Below, one piece after another: positions 54,137 to 64,000 of a DNA stretch of 64,000 bases (within the stretch, counting starts at the first letter, position 1; every line of letters begins with the position of its first letter). The stretch spans positions 120,238,298-120,302,297 of the forward strand of contig CM042012.1 in assembly GCA_023525715.1 (NCBI GenBank), in the 5' to 3' direction. The notes under the pieces were generated by a model that had not been told where the DNA came from, did no database searches, and saw only the letters and a program-made list of their open reading frames with translations. The stretch comes from Cichorium intybus (taxonomy: Eukaryota > Streptophyta > Magnoliopsida > Asterales > Asteraceae). A program made the translations under genes and the position numbers.

Positions 54137-55279
54137 TCAATCGCCACCTGGTGGCCTGGAAGGTCCAGCCTCATGGTCATGAGCTCTGGCTGGGAATGGT
54201 CGGGTGTGCTGGCCCTGTGTCCTGGCGACCCTGGCCGCCAATCGGTGGATGACCGATGGATCCTCCTGCTGCTGTGGCTGTGGTGCTGGCTCTGCCGGTG
54301 CGGGCTGCCTCCTGCGTCTCCTGCCAGGCTGGGCGTATGCTGGCTGGGGGCCCTGGGGTGCCTCAGTCGCCACCCTCACAAACTGGCCCGGGCGCTGCTG
54401 CTCAATCAACCCCATCTTCCCCAGAGCTCGCGCTGTAGTGCGAACTGGAGGTATAGCGGTCAAGGATGCCACAACCGGAGCCGTAAGAATCCGGTACGAA
54501 CGGGCCAAGCGGGTGATGAAGTACCCACGGGCCAATGGACTGTTGGCAGACGCACCTGTTGCACGGGTGGACAGGGCAACGGCTAGGGCGAATGGGAGGT
54601 GAAGGAACCTGGAGGGGTCGAGAAGGACCCAGAGAAATGTCATATCCTCACCAGACACCTTCTCGCCCCCCTCCCGCTGCATGACGGAGGTGGAGACGAT
54701 GCGGTGCATGAGACGGTGGAGTGGATCACGGAGATGGCTCTCCCTAGAGGTCCCCGCCTCATAGAAAATGTTGGACAATGGTGCCCAAACCTCTGTGTTG
54801 GCAGCCCTCTTAGGCTGCCCCTGAATGCACGCCGCAAGGAACTGCGTGAAGTGGCGGTGCTGTAGGTCCGCCTCCGTGTATATGCCGGTACGGCTCCCGA
54901 ACCCCCGGAGGTTGCACTCCCTATGCACACCCCCTAGTCTGAACCATACAAGCCTGGAACGGGCCTCCTGAGAACCCGGTGTAAAACGGACAGTAGATAG
55001 GAACTCCAAAAGGAGCTCGGTATATACGGTGTCCTCCTCGGTGGCCATGAGTCTGTCCCAGCCTCGACAAGTGAACCTGGCCTCTCCATCGGCCCCTGTG
55101 CGGTGCAAAAATGGCTCTATCTTTCCCCAGAGCCCCGCGTCTCGTAGAATGTCTCAATCGATGACTGTCGCCTCGAGAACTCGGCGACTGATGAGGGCGT
55201 CTCTCCGTGAAATATACTCGGCTGAGCTATCCAGCTCAGCGGGGAACTGGAGGAACTGGTGGTCTAATCTGAATGACAT
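54137..55279 (-). pseudogene. Athila-like env-position ORF with one in-frame stop
   Basis: From the ATG at 55279 the frame covers 380 residues with a single TGA at 55154-55156 (codon 42). Without it the open part starts at 55108 (323 residues). The region (ARFTCRGWDRLMATEEDTVY, LLEFLSTVRF, YFITRLARSYRIL) resembles the ORF found 3' of pol in plant Athila elements, often described as an Athila or putative plant transposon protein. The C-terminus is Pro/Gln/Arg-rich. Directly before the ATG, TTTTTTTCTTTTGTGCAG is a textbook 3' splice site, fitting expression from a spliced mRNA as proposed for env-like ORFs. Base composition is much more GC-rich than the surroundings. Confidence 0.65.
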
Positions 55280-55324
55280 CTGCACAAAAGAAAAAAATTT
55301 GCAATTTTAGTCCTTTTTCTTCCC

Positions 55325-55841
55325 CGCCGCACCGTGACGCGGCCCAAGAACCAGGCGCGTCGCGGAGCGACTGTTTCCAAAATCTGAACCTAAATCGAGT
55401 TTTAACCTGTTTAAACTCAATCCAAAAGCACTACGAGGTAGCCTAAGTGCCGACTAACTTATCTAAGGTCTCTATTTGGCAAAATAAACACCCTATAAGT
55501 CAGCATTGGCGATTTCTAAGTTTTGAAGTTTTTGGAGAAATCAACCAAATTAACCCCCTAATCACTAGTTTTAACAAGTAAAAGCTAGTTAGAATGACGT
55601 ACCGTAGTAGTAGGAATGAAATGAGCAAGAAAAAAGACGAGAAATTTTTGTTGATCAGAGCTCTGAGTCGTGTTGTGTGTGAATAGTGTCGCGACTTACC
55701 TTAATATCGAAGAAAACCGACCGATCGATTCCCATGTCGCGCAAATGCACAAACCGCGGTGCGCGTGTCACCAAATCAACCCCTGCGCATCGGGTTGGTT
55801 TACGATCCCGCGTCGCGCATATGAACAAACCGTGGCGCGGT
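55325..55841. repeat. CG-rich paired modules in the Athila-like body
   Basis: Three modules between gag-pro and the 3' ORF: 55325-55372 (GCACCGTGACGCGGCCC..GGCGCGTCGCGG), 55736-55768 (TGTCGCGCAAATGCACAAAC then CGCGGTGCGCG) and 55808-55841 (CGCGTCGCGCATATGAACAA then ACCGTGGCGCGG). Each is two CG blocks around an AT-rich spacer of 9-14 bases. Confidence 0.75.
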
Positions 55842-55974
55842 CATTAAAATTTCCAAATTCTTCACACGACCCTACACTTGCCTTGGACCACTAGTACCTG
55901 CAATTAGTGATGATATTTTTCCTAATTACTTCTAAGGAATACAAAACCTATTCTATGACACGATGGGGTGCCTC

Positions 55975-56010
55975 CCAACAAGCGCTAAGTTTAACGTCTT
56001 CAGCCAGACG
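55975..56010 (-). other. Conserved Athila post-pol block
   Basis: In sense: GACGTTAAACTTAGCGCTTG then TTGGGAGGCACCCCA. From general knowledge, TTAGCGCTTGTTGGGAGGCA is a conserved marker after pol in Athila elements. Its presence shows where pol should have been. Confidence 0.55.
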
Positions 56011-56024
56011 TAGTACTCCTACTC

Positions 56025-56450
56025 CTATTCTTCCTCTCCTTGAACTTCTGATGACATTTGCTTGAACTCTGGTATGAAATTTTGGGCCATCATTGACATT
56101 AAGGATGTGAGTTGAGTCATCCTATCACTCACTCCACTAATCCATTGTTGCTGCGATTCCAGAAGCTTGAAGACTTTTGCTTCCCTTTCTCTTGATTCTT
56201 TCTCATACTGCTGGTGTCTTGCCTCTAGCATCTCCATCATATCCAGCAACTGCTCCTTATCAATAGTGGCTAACTGGTGATCCTTTGTTTCCTTTAAAAT
56301 TTCCTCTCTACCTCCTTCTCCCATTCGCGTCCATATTTTTCCTTTGTTCCTAATCCCAAGCTCCATTAGCATATTTTTGTCTGCTTGCTTATCATCGTTC
56401 CCTGGAGGTAAAGATACAGGGTTCCGAATATATTCAGCCTTCTTTTTCAC
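56025..56450 (-). CDS. Coiled-coil frame after the protease, unrecognised
   Basis: 141 residues, rich in Glu, Lys, Gln and Met (LLDMMEMLEARHQQYEKESR), predicted by eye to be helical coiled coil, acidic C-terminus. It follows the protease after a frameshift near 56455. I do not recognise the family. It may be a remnant of the element's gag-pol linker or captured sequence. Confidence 0.5.
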   Translation of the reverse strand: MKKKAEYIRNPVSLPPGNDDKQADKNMLMELGIRNKGKIWTRMGEGGREEILKETKDHQLATIDKEQLLDMMEMLEARHQQYEKESREREAKVFKLLESQQQWISGVSDRMTQLTSLMSMMAQNFIPEFKQMSSEVQGEEE

Positions 56451-56454
56451 GTCC

Positions 56455-58800
56455 CAAAGGAGATGTCCACATCCCCCGTCTTGCAGTCAATCACAGCGCC
56501 AGCCGTAGCTAAAAATGGGCGTCCTAATATGAGTGCAGACACGTCCTCCAAACTTTCATACTCCATGACTAGGAAATCTACAGGATAAAAGAAGTCTCCA
56601 ACCTTGACTATGACATTGGTCAATTTTCCTCGAGATACCTTTATTGTCTGGTCAGCCAGCTACAGTACAATCTTTGCTGGCTCTAGTTCCTCATTCTTGT
56701 ATTTATCATACAAGTACCCCGGTAGCACATTTACACTTGCTCCCAAGTCCAGCAAGGTGTTCCGAATGACCACATCTCCTACAGTAGTAGTGATCAATTG
56801 TGATCCAGGATCCTTCTCTTTTTTGAGCAGTGTTCCCAGCAGTGCCTCACTTGCCTTAATTGTTAATCTAACAGTGTCTGGTGTAGGAATCTTACTTTTT
56901 TCATTTCTCTCGCACATTTCCTGAAGGATTCTTGTATCCTCAGGAGCGTCCTTAAGCTCATCCCATAGAGGTTGGTTCATCAATGGCCCTATCGATTTAG
57001 GCGCTTCCTGTTTTTTCTTCCCTTTCTTATCTTTCTTTCTTTGCTTAATTCCTACTATCACTGACTGCTTTTCTCCCTGGACCTCCTTTGGTTGAGTTCC
57101 CTGCTCAACAGGAATTTCCTTTTCTTCCATTCCTTCCTCTTTAATCTTTGCTTTTTCCTGGACTTCTTCTTTCTTCTCAAGTTCTGCCCCGCTTCCTGAA
57201 TCTAATAAGTCCTCCAAAGTGACCTTTCTCCATTCAGCCTCGACAGTATTAACGTGTTCCTTCCCGGCTCGCTGATTATGGGTTGGATTAACTTCCATGG
57301 TACTTGGTAACTTCCCATTGTCCCTTTTTCGCTGATCCTCGGCCATTTGTCCAATTTGCCTTTCCATATTTGCGATAGCTTTTGCATTGGCTTGGGACTG
57401 CTGTTGAGTAGCACTGAACATTTCATACATTTTTGCAACCAAGTCTTCTTGAGTTCCTGGGGCATTGTTCACAGCAATGTTGGGCCTCCTATTATTATTG
57501 TTGTTACCATTCCCATTCGCATTTCCATTATTGCTTGCGGGCTGGTATGACCTAGGCTGATTGGATGATTGACCTTGGTAGTTATTCTGCCTCTGGTTGT
57601 TGAAGTTCTGCTGCTGTCCTTGATTATATAGTCTGTAGGGTCGTCCATTGTTGTACTGACATTAACCCTGACCATAAACTTGGTTTGCCTCCTGAGTTTT
57701 CGGTCCTCCTTGACCTCCTTGTGGTTGACCTTGAGGTCCATTCTGCAGCGTCGACATAAGTCTGTCAAACTTCTTATTTAATTCGCTTATTTCCTTTTTT
57801 ACCTCCTTCTTCCAATCAGCATCAGCTCCCACTGCTGCTGCTGTGCCTACATTTTTTCTTGTAGAAAAATTCTCTTTGGAGCCATTGCTTAATTGTTCCA
57901 AGAACTACCAAGCCTCTTCTGGGTCTTGCCACATAAATGTACCACTTGACGAGGCATTTATCATTGCTTGATGTGTTTCGCTGACTCCTTCAAAGAACAA
58001 TTTTACTAACTGCCATTTAGGAACCTCATGGTGCGGGCAGGACCGTAATAACTCCTTTAACCAATCAAATGCTTCGTGAAAAGCTTCTCCTGGTTTTTGC
58101 TGGAAGTCTTGAATAACCCTCCTTATCTCCGTCGTCTTGCTTGCTGGATAGAATTCTTGTAGGAACTTGGCCTTGAGTTGGTCCCACGTGGTGATGCTGT
58201 TTGATGGTAAAGACGTAAACCAGTATTTGGCTTTGTCTTTAAGAGTGAATGGAATACCCTAAGCCTAAAGATGTTCCTATTAGTATTCCTAGGGGTGTTA
58301 GCATTGGCAATCGCTATAAATTCATACAAATGATTGTATGGGTCATCCTGCTTGTACCCCCTAAAATCCGGTAATATCCCTAACAACTGAGGCCTTATTT
58401 CTACTTGAGATTCAATATTGTCAGGAATATATATTGGCGACGAGTCATCATACTCCCGCGGCTGGAAGTGTGATGCAATCCATTGCCTCCTCGGTTGTGC
58501 AAAATATAAAGGTTGAGCAGGATTACCGTGGAAGTGATGATCGTTATACCCCTGCTGACCTGGTGGTTGTTGATGCTGCTGTGTTATTCTGGGAGATCCC
58601 CGACCTCGGTTCCACGGTTGTTGTGGTGCTGGTGGAACCCATCCTTCGTCTTCCTCATCATATCTCTCCTCTGTCTTTGGATATTGGTACTGTTGCTGAG
58701 GAGGTTGTTGGTACTGTTGTGGTTGTATAGGTTGGAATGTGGTTTGAGGTTTAAAAAGTACTGGTTGTGGTTGTGAAAATGGTTGTGAAGTAGGTGTCTG
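56455..58800 (-). pseudogene. Athila-like gag and protease, broken
   Basis: Read on the minus strand: a Gln/Pro-rich start (QPIQPQQYQQPPQQQYQYP), gag core (LGILPDFRGYKQDDPYNHLY, then WDQLKAKFLQEFYPASKT after a frameshift near 58250), an Asn/Gln-rich linker, and an Athila-type protease with LLDLGASVNVLPGYLYDKY and LGRPFLATAGAVIDC. Stops lie near 57905, 57660 and 56660. The N-terminus is missing because the frame runs straight into the truncated LTR at 58805. No reverse transcriptase or integrase follows. Confidence 0.82.
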
Positions 58801-59030
58801 CTGTCTAGAAAGTTCGGTAGAGAGAAAGGTTGATTTATTATGTCATTAATAAATCAACAAGAATTAAATATATGGTTTGTTAATATATTAAAGTGATAAT
58901 ATATTAATTAGAAACTATATTAATTGATTAATAATTAATCAGGAATTAATTGGATTAATTTCTGTGGCATTAATTAGATTAATCAGGAGGACAGGGGCTA
59001 AAGTTGTTCCAATTTAATAGTTGAATTAAC

Positions 59031-59069
59031 ACGCGTAGCGCGCCAATTTATAGGCCGTGGCGCGCGTAT
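59031..59069. repeat. CG-rich paired module (Athila-like 5' LTR)
   Basis: ACGCGTAGCGCGCC, AATTTATAG, GCCGTGGCGCGCG. Compared with 23917-23955 three of the CG positions have become TA/TG, as expected for decay of methylated CpG. Confidence 0.75.
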
Positions 59070-60355
59070 GAATAATCCGGAAAATGGCTTAGAGATTGGG
59101 TTTATCTCTGTTTGAAAGTCAAACGAGGTTTATCTCTAAGGGTCATTTGGTAGCCTATAAATATGGACCCCTAGACCTCATAATCAAGTGCTATTCTATT
59201 ATATTCTCTCTGGAATTTTCGTGACCTGTCCCTCTGGCTCCCTGGGTGTGATCTCATTTGAGGCAGGACATTTGTGCTTCTTAGCTTCAAGATTAAACTA
59301 AAGGTTAGTTTTTCTGATTTATTTCTTTTAGTTAATTTTTGTTTGGCCTTTAGGAATTAGTTACATGTTCAAAGTAAGAAAACATAGATCCTTTCTAGGT
59401 TGCATGTGAACTTAGGTTTTAGTTCATTGGTTGCAGAAAACCTTTCATGTATTACTTCTCAAAATAATGTTTTGTTAAACGGCGAATATATATATGAAAA
59501 GAGCAACATAATTAGCAAGTCGTGCGCAAAAAGAAACAGAGTACCGTTACTGACCTCGCAGCGGTCGTCATACGGTCAAAAATAAGAAATACCTAATACA
59601 CTCACTTAGCACAGTGGAAGTCAGGGTCGATCCGCAGGAGTTACGTGGTCAAGTCAGGAGACAGATTACCAACTATAGTGTCACGCTATAGTCAAAGGAC
59701 TTAATTCCTAAGCTTATGACTACTAATCTCAGAAAATATGAACTGAAACAATTCCAACCAAACATAAACTTAAACTAACTCCAAACAAACCTAGTCACTT
59801 ACTGAAATCAGAAGTACATCTCTAATTCAGAAGCAAACAAAGGCAAACAATCAAACATAAACCAAGGCATAAACTAAACCAATAACTAAGGTCCAACTAA
59901 ACAGTCACTGGCTAAAGTTCAAACCACAAAGCTAACCCTGGTTGGCTACTGAAATCAGCAAAGTGATTCACTCCAAACAAGGTCATACAAACATCCAAAC
60001 ACCAAACAAATAACACAATCCAATATCAAGCATAAAATACCGAAAAACCACAATTACTGGTAACCGAATGATTATCATAAACCAAAAAACGAATTCCAAT
60101 GATCCAATACAGTAACCAACACTGAAAAACAGTAAACTAAAATGCTCAAGGTCAGTGGTTGTCACTCCCAAAGACCCTAGCCACTAATGCTAATTACTAT
60201 GCTAAAATAAATTAAACATAAAAACCTGAAATACCAAAAAGGTAGTTGCTGAAGCGAATTCTTGGAGTCAAAGAGCCTTCACGGTCGATTTTTCACCAGG
60301 GTTTTGCTCGGGTTTTCGACTGAAAAAGCCTCTATTTATAGTTGCAAAATTTCCG

Positions 60356-60483
60356 CAGCCGCGCCGCGCATTTATGGTTTCTACGGCGCGCGTACTAATC
60401 TTCTCCCGTTTTCTCGGCATTTGAATTTGTTCCACCGCCTTAGATCCGCGTCGCGCCTTCTTGATTTCCGCGGCGCACGTACG
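60356..60483. repeat. Two CG-rich paired modules (Athila-like 5' LTR)
   Basis: 60356-60394 and 60445-60483, equivalent to 52791-52829 and 52879-52917 with a few CG/TG changes. The first lies just upstream, in sense, of CTATAAATAG (60332-60341). Confidence 0.8.
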
Positions 60484-60790
60484 CATTTTCCTGATTTTGC
60501 CTTCTTCTCCAAACTTCCTCCAATTTGCACGCTTTTGGTCCCTGTTTTCATTATTTTCTTCCGAACAAGTACTGGCACGAAAAGTGAGAATACCACGATA
60601 TATATGATATAATTTCACTAAGAATAGGGCTCAACAACGACTAAAATATGTGATATTACTAGGCGTTGTCAGTTACAAGGAATTAAAAAAGAAAAAAAAA
60701 AGAGGAGAACATCTCCAAACAACCCAATTACAATAATTTAAATGCCCATATATAATACACCAGGTGAAAGATGTGGAAATGACATTATCT

Positions 60791-60921
60791 GCTACATTGG
60801 TGGAGATAATTTTTAAACACCTTGGTGATTTTCGCCATCTAAATGCACCATAGAATGCTACATTGGTGGAGATAATTTTTAAACACCTTGGTGTTTTTCG
60901 CCATCTAAATGCACCATAGAA
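60791..60921. repeat. Two-copy tandem duplication, about 66 bp unit
   Basis: GCTACATTGGTGGAGATAAT ... GCACCATAGAA repeated head to tail with one base change (GGTGATTTTCG versus GGTGTTTTTCG). Confidence 0.92.
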
Positions 60922-61059
60922 GACAATAGATGATTAAGATTAAACTCTAGCATTTTTTTTCATACAGTTTTCCTGATTTAGCTGCAAAGTCGAGTAACGG
61001 ACACACACACATATATATACACACACATACCAGAGAATTGAAGGAAAAAAATATTACAC

Positions 61060-61330
61060 CAGTTGAATATCCAATTTCTAGCTATCGAGGCGAAAGCACA
61101 GTCCACTAATAGATGGTCTACAGTTTCAGGACATCCACCATACAAGAGGCACAAATGAGATTGAATTCACACAACTCTGTATATAAGAGTAACTGCCACC
61201 GAGATTAACCCAAGTCTAGCACACCAAACAAAACATAAAACTTTAAGGTGTACCGACTTGATCCCAATGATTGAAGGGCCAAGGTACGGGTTGAATTTTG
61301 AGTAAAAAAATGCCTCATCAGTTAGACAGA
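61060..61330 (-). pseudogene. LINE ORF2 zf-RVT relic
   Basis: On the minus strand: PWPFNHWDQVGTP, KVLCFVWCARLGLI, then CLLYGGCPETVDHLLVDCAF, with frame changes between. This is the zinc-binding tail of a plant L1 ORF2 (CxxC...HxxxxC). A different LINE lineage from 14858-21503. Confidence 0.7.
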
Positions 61331-61393
61331 GAAGTACCCGTTGGGGGCTAAATTAAAGCGCAACACATCGGGGAGATGCGAGAGGTGAAAAGG

Positions 61394-64000
61394 TGTGACA
61401 TCCGCCTAAAATGGATTCGGGTCAACCCAACCCAATTGGAAATTTAATAAACCCTACTCGAGCTTACTTGACGCTAATAGGATCAAAACCCATACAATAC
61501 GTTATAAATTGACGTTAATAGCAATATAGCATAGTATAACGTTATAACTATAATCAAATTAAATTATGATACCATATTAAAATCAAATCAAAGTATGATG
61601 CTCTAATTAAATTAAAAGAATCAAACTTGAATGCTATAATTAAACTTCAAATCAAAGTAGATTGTTATAATCAAATAATAACCTATTTTTTTTTATAAAA
61701 CTCTATTTTTATAAACTCTACATTAAATTTTATAAACTTTTTATATTAGTTAGTGTATTACATAGAGATGCTTGTGCTAGTGGGAAATTATAAAGACCAC
61801 CAAAAGCCAAAAGTTATTCCCATGGTCTCCCACTCACACCTCCCATCATCTTTCCTTTCATTTTTCTCCCAACACATTATTCTCATTACCACTCAAACCC
61901 TCTCTATTCTTTCTCTCACTCTCAATCTCGAAATTCTTCCAAGAAATATCAATTTTCCAGCCAAGAACAATCTCTCATACTCAAATCTCCATCCCTCTTG
62001 AAGCATTCATCAAGGTATGTTGTTAAAAGTTTCAAATTCATGAATGAAACAAATTAAATCCACCAAAATATCTAAAGCTCATTTTATGCATAAACCCGAT
62101 TTTTCTCAGAATCCCATAAATAAAATAAGAAGTTCTGGAAATTTTCAGAAAATAACTTATTTTTATTGAATTACTATAATTATTGCAATATAATAAGGCA
62201 ATAATTCACATAAAATAATTGGTGTTGTCAATAAATTCTGGGAAAATTCTAGGATGACCCATACATTGAGTAAAGTGGATTTATGAAGTTTTATGCATTT
62301 ATATTACTGTTTTATGGTTATTTTGTATTTTATTTTGTTGTAGATAAATAAATAGAAAACTATAGTTATGTATGCTAAAATCTATATTTTATATTTTTCG
62401 CACCTTATTAACATTTGAAAGACTCCATGACAAACTTTACGGATTTTTGTAAGAATGTTTGCTTATTTTTCCTGATTTAATGATTATTTAATGTTTTAAA
62501 TTGATAATAAATAGCTACACATGTCCAAAAATTATAAACCCTTATCAGAATATCATATATAACATGTTAATCATAAATAAAAAGGCTAATGAATTTATCT
62601 TAATATTTTCCTATTATTTATGATTTTATAGATTAGTTAATAATGAAAAACATAAGAAATACTTCCCATAGTCCAAAATATCCAAACTATTTACAGTTGA
62701 CTCAATATAATGTTAACAAACTATGGTTAATTTTCCAGAATTATTGGGAATCATTTATTATTTTTCCCGAATTTTGATGATGTTTAATCATTAAAATACT
62801 AAATAAATACTAAAGAAGTCAAGAAAAATATGAAAATTTTACAGTAATTACTATTGTATGAAATAATGATGTTCTGATAATTTCAGAATGTTTCATTACT
62901 GTTTAGTATTTAAAACCATTTTCCTAAGTATATAAGCATATAAAAATGCATTTTTAATGATTATTTCATATAAATAATTGTTTATAATATATAAAATCTG
63001 TAAATACTTATAATTTGACTAGTTATTATTTTAATAAGAAATTATTAAAATCTTGCCTAAAGTGAAAATGTAAATTAATTAAGCAAAGTAATTAATTCGA
63101 TTTAAAATTCATTTAACATATGAATACATTAATATTCAAAACAAAATTGGATTATTGTTAATTCCTCTAATATAAGAATATGTGTCTAATTATTTTTATT
63201 AATACTATATTCCCGTTTATCGATTCCTAAGCCAAAAATATTAATTATATTAGGTTCTACGATATTTTGACTCGAGCCGTCTATCGTACGACACGCGCAT
63301 TCCTTATTGGACTAATGTGAGTAATCTACCCCATATTTTATAATTTTCAATACTCTTGGGGTGTATCATATGGTTCTAATATGTTTTCAACTTCATTTTA
63401 TTATTTTATCACAATTGAGACATTGTTGAGACATTTATACTTGAATCATTATTTGTATAATTATTGTTTATTTACGCTACATGTACTTGTAGTGCATTAT
63501 CATTTTTAGTCTAATCTCCATAACTATGCCCGTATTCTTGAGGTACGTTATGGACAATAATAGCGCTATTGGGTTGACCACCCCGCCTTGGGACGCTAAG
63601 GTGATTGATCGCACGTGGTTGTGTGTGTATGATGATTAGATGCTCCATCCTATATATATACATATATATATGTATATATAGGGTGAGGACTTATTGTTGT
63701 TGTTATCATTTGTTAATCAATTTTTGATTTATAAACTGTTATCTCAATAACAGTTGCTTGCCAACATCAAAAGAAAACAAATTTCAAATTATTCAAACTC
63801 ACAATTTTCTTTAATAAAACTAGATTACTCACCAAGACTATTTAAATTTGATGTAATAAATTTTGTTATATTTGGATTTGTATTTGTATGTTGTGGATCT
63901 TGTTTGCATACTTAGTACTTAATTGAATCTAATCATATTATAACATAGTTGTCATGAGACTTTGAACAATATATCACGCCTTGATCGATTCCGCCAAGGA
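61394..64000 (+). mobile_element. Probable long LTR running off the window
   Basis: Begins TGTGACATCCGCC, a TG start reminiscent of TGTAACACCC-type LTRs. A pyrimidine-rich leader (61830-62010) ends TCATCAAG|GTATGT, the same layout as the leaders of the solo LTR and element B. GACCACCCCGCCTTGGGACGC (63585 on; shortened: CCCCGCCTTGGGACG) resembles the mid-LTR blocks of the others. There is no coding region and the end is not in the window, so this is an inference. Confidence 0.4.
63649..63681. repeat. AT-rich near-perfect palindrome
   Basis: CCTATATATATACATAT followed by its approximate complement ending GTATATATAGG. It could form a cruciform. Confidence 0.8.

Larger units (their letters stand above)
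23694..60671 (-). mobile_element. Athila-like LTR element lacking pol, split by a 27.5 kb nest
   Basis: LTR copies: left 23694-25066 plus 52613-53105, right 58806-60671, both ending ...GGCGTTGTCA. In element sense (minus) the LTR begins TGACAACGCC. Body order in sense: gag, Athila-type protease, a coiled-coil frame, the conserved post-pol block, and an env-position ORF. No reverse transcriptase, RNase H or integrase is left. The 5' LTR (58806) is joined directly to gag sequence without a primer site, so a deletion removed the LTR edge, the primer site and the gag start. The first base shared by both LTRs is 23694, and the real left edge may be a little further left. No target duplication was found. 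Confidence 0.82.
58806..60671 (-). mobile_element. Athila-like 5' LTR (inner edge truncated)
   Basis: Intact counterpart of the interrupted left LTR. In sense it starts TGACAACGCC and is cut at ...CGAACTTTCTA where gag sequence begins. The normal CA end and primer site are missing. Confidence 0.85.
60672..61393. other. Flank of the nest: tandem duplication and LINE relic
   Basis: Holds the duplication at 60791-60921, short CA/TA microsatellites near 61000-61030 and the LINE relic at 61060-61330. Nothing else recognised. Confidence 0.5.

Noticed and set aside
54173..54865. Plus-strand frames opposite the env-position ORF
   Set aside because: Shadows of a GC-rich minus-strand ORF in which stop codons are rare by composition.
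54137..55279. Calling the 3' ORF a retroviral envelope gene
   Set aside because: No clear signal peptide, transmembrane pair or cleavage site is visible; only its position and the upstream splice site suggest an env-like place.

Overview
The window is nuclear DNA from a flowering plant, most likely a eudicot with a large repeat-rich genome. Asteraceae (lettuce/daisy type) is my best guess, from the overall look of the repeats only. Evidence for a plant: GT-AG introns, a CASP-like membrane protein gene, a P-class PPR gene, an RKD-type RWP-RK transcription factor gene, L1-type LINEs, Tekay/Del chromoviruses with initiator-Met primer sites, and an Athila-like element. I saw no RNA gene, CRISPR array or bacterial feature.

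Layout. 1-14.4 kb is the gene-bearing part: small foldback elements nested in each other, a three-exon CASP-like gene (4549-5186), a 1.8 kb element made of a C-rich array facing a G-rich array (5784-7572), copia and LINE relics, and an intronless PPR gene on the minus strand (12898-14361). 14.86-21.5 kb is one nearly complete L1-type LINE. 21.5-23.6 kb is AT-rich with a cluster of 13-bp palindromes.

23.7-60.7 kb is a retrotransposon nest that target-site duplications (TSDs) let me unpick. The outermost element is a minus-strand, pol-less Athila-like element (LTR 23694-53105 interrupted; body 53106-58805; LTR 58806-60671). Inside its left LTR, flanked by CCTAG duplications, sits a 27.5 kb nest (25067-52612) whose founder is a non-autonomous LTR element. 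That element has LTRs, a tRNA-Met primer site and a polypurine tract but no gag or pol. In their place it carries a complete, intron-containing RWP-RK (RKD-like) gene in the antisense direction. Its right LTR was then hit three times: by a rearranged Tekay element A with a 1.15 kb inverted LTR arm and a 597-bp flanking duplication (31308-39877), by a solo LTR with ACACC duplications (41385-43548), and by a young Tekay element B (44056-52316) with 1941-bp LTRs about 1 percent apart.

60.7-64 kb holds a short tandem duplication, a LINE relic and an AT-rich sequence that looks like the start of another long LTR running off the window.

Two observations stand out. The first is the capture and movement of an apparently intact RKD-type gene by an LTR element, with introns kept because the gene is antisense to the element. 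The second is a recurring motif of paired short palindromes (5-bp arms, GGT/GGC-type centre) in several retroelement families. The arms change together (ACACG/CGTGT, GCACG/CGTGC, GGCGC/GCGCC) while symmetry, pairing and, in two related LTRs, position are kept.
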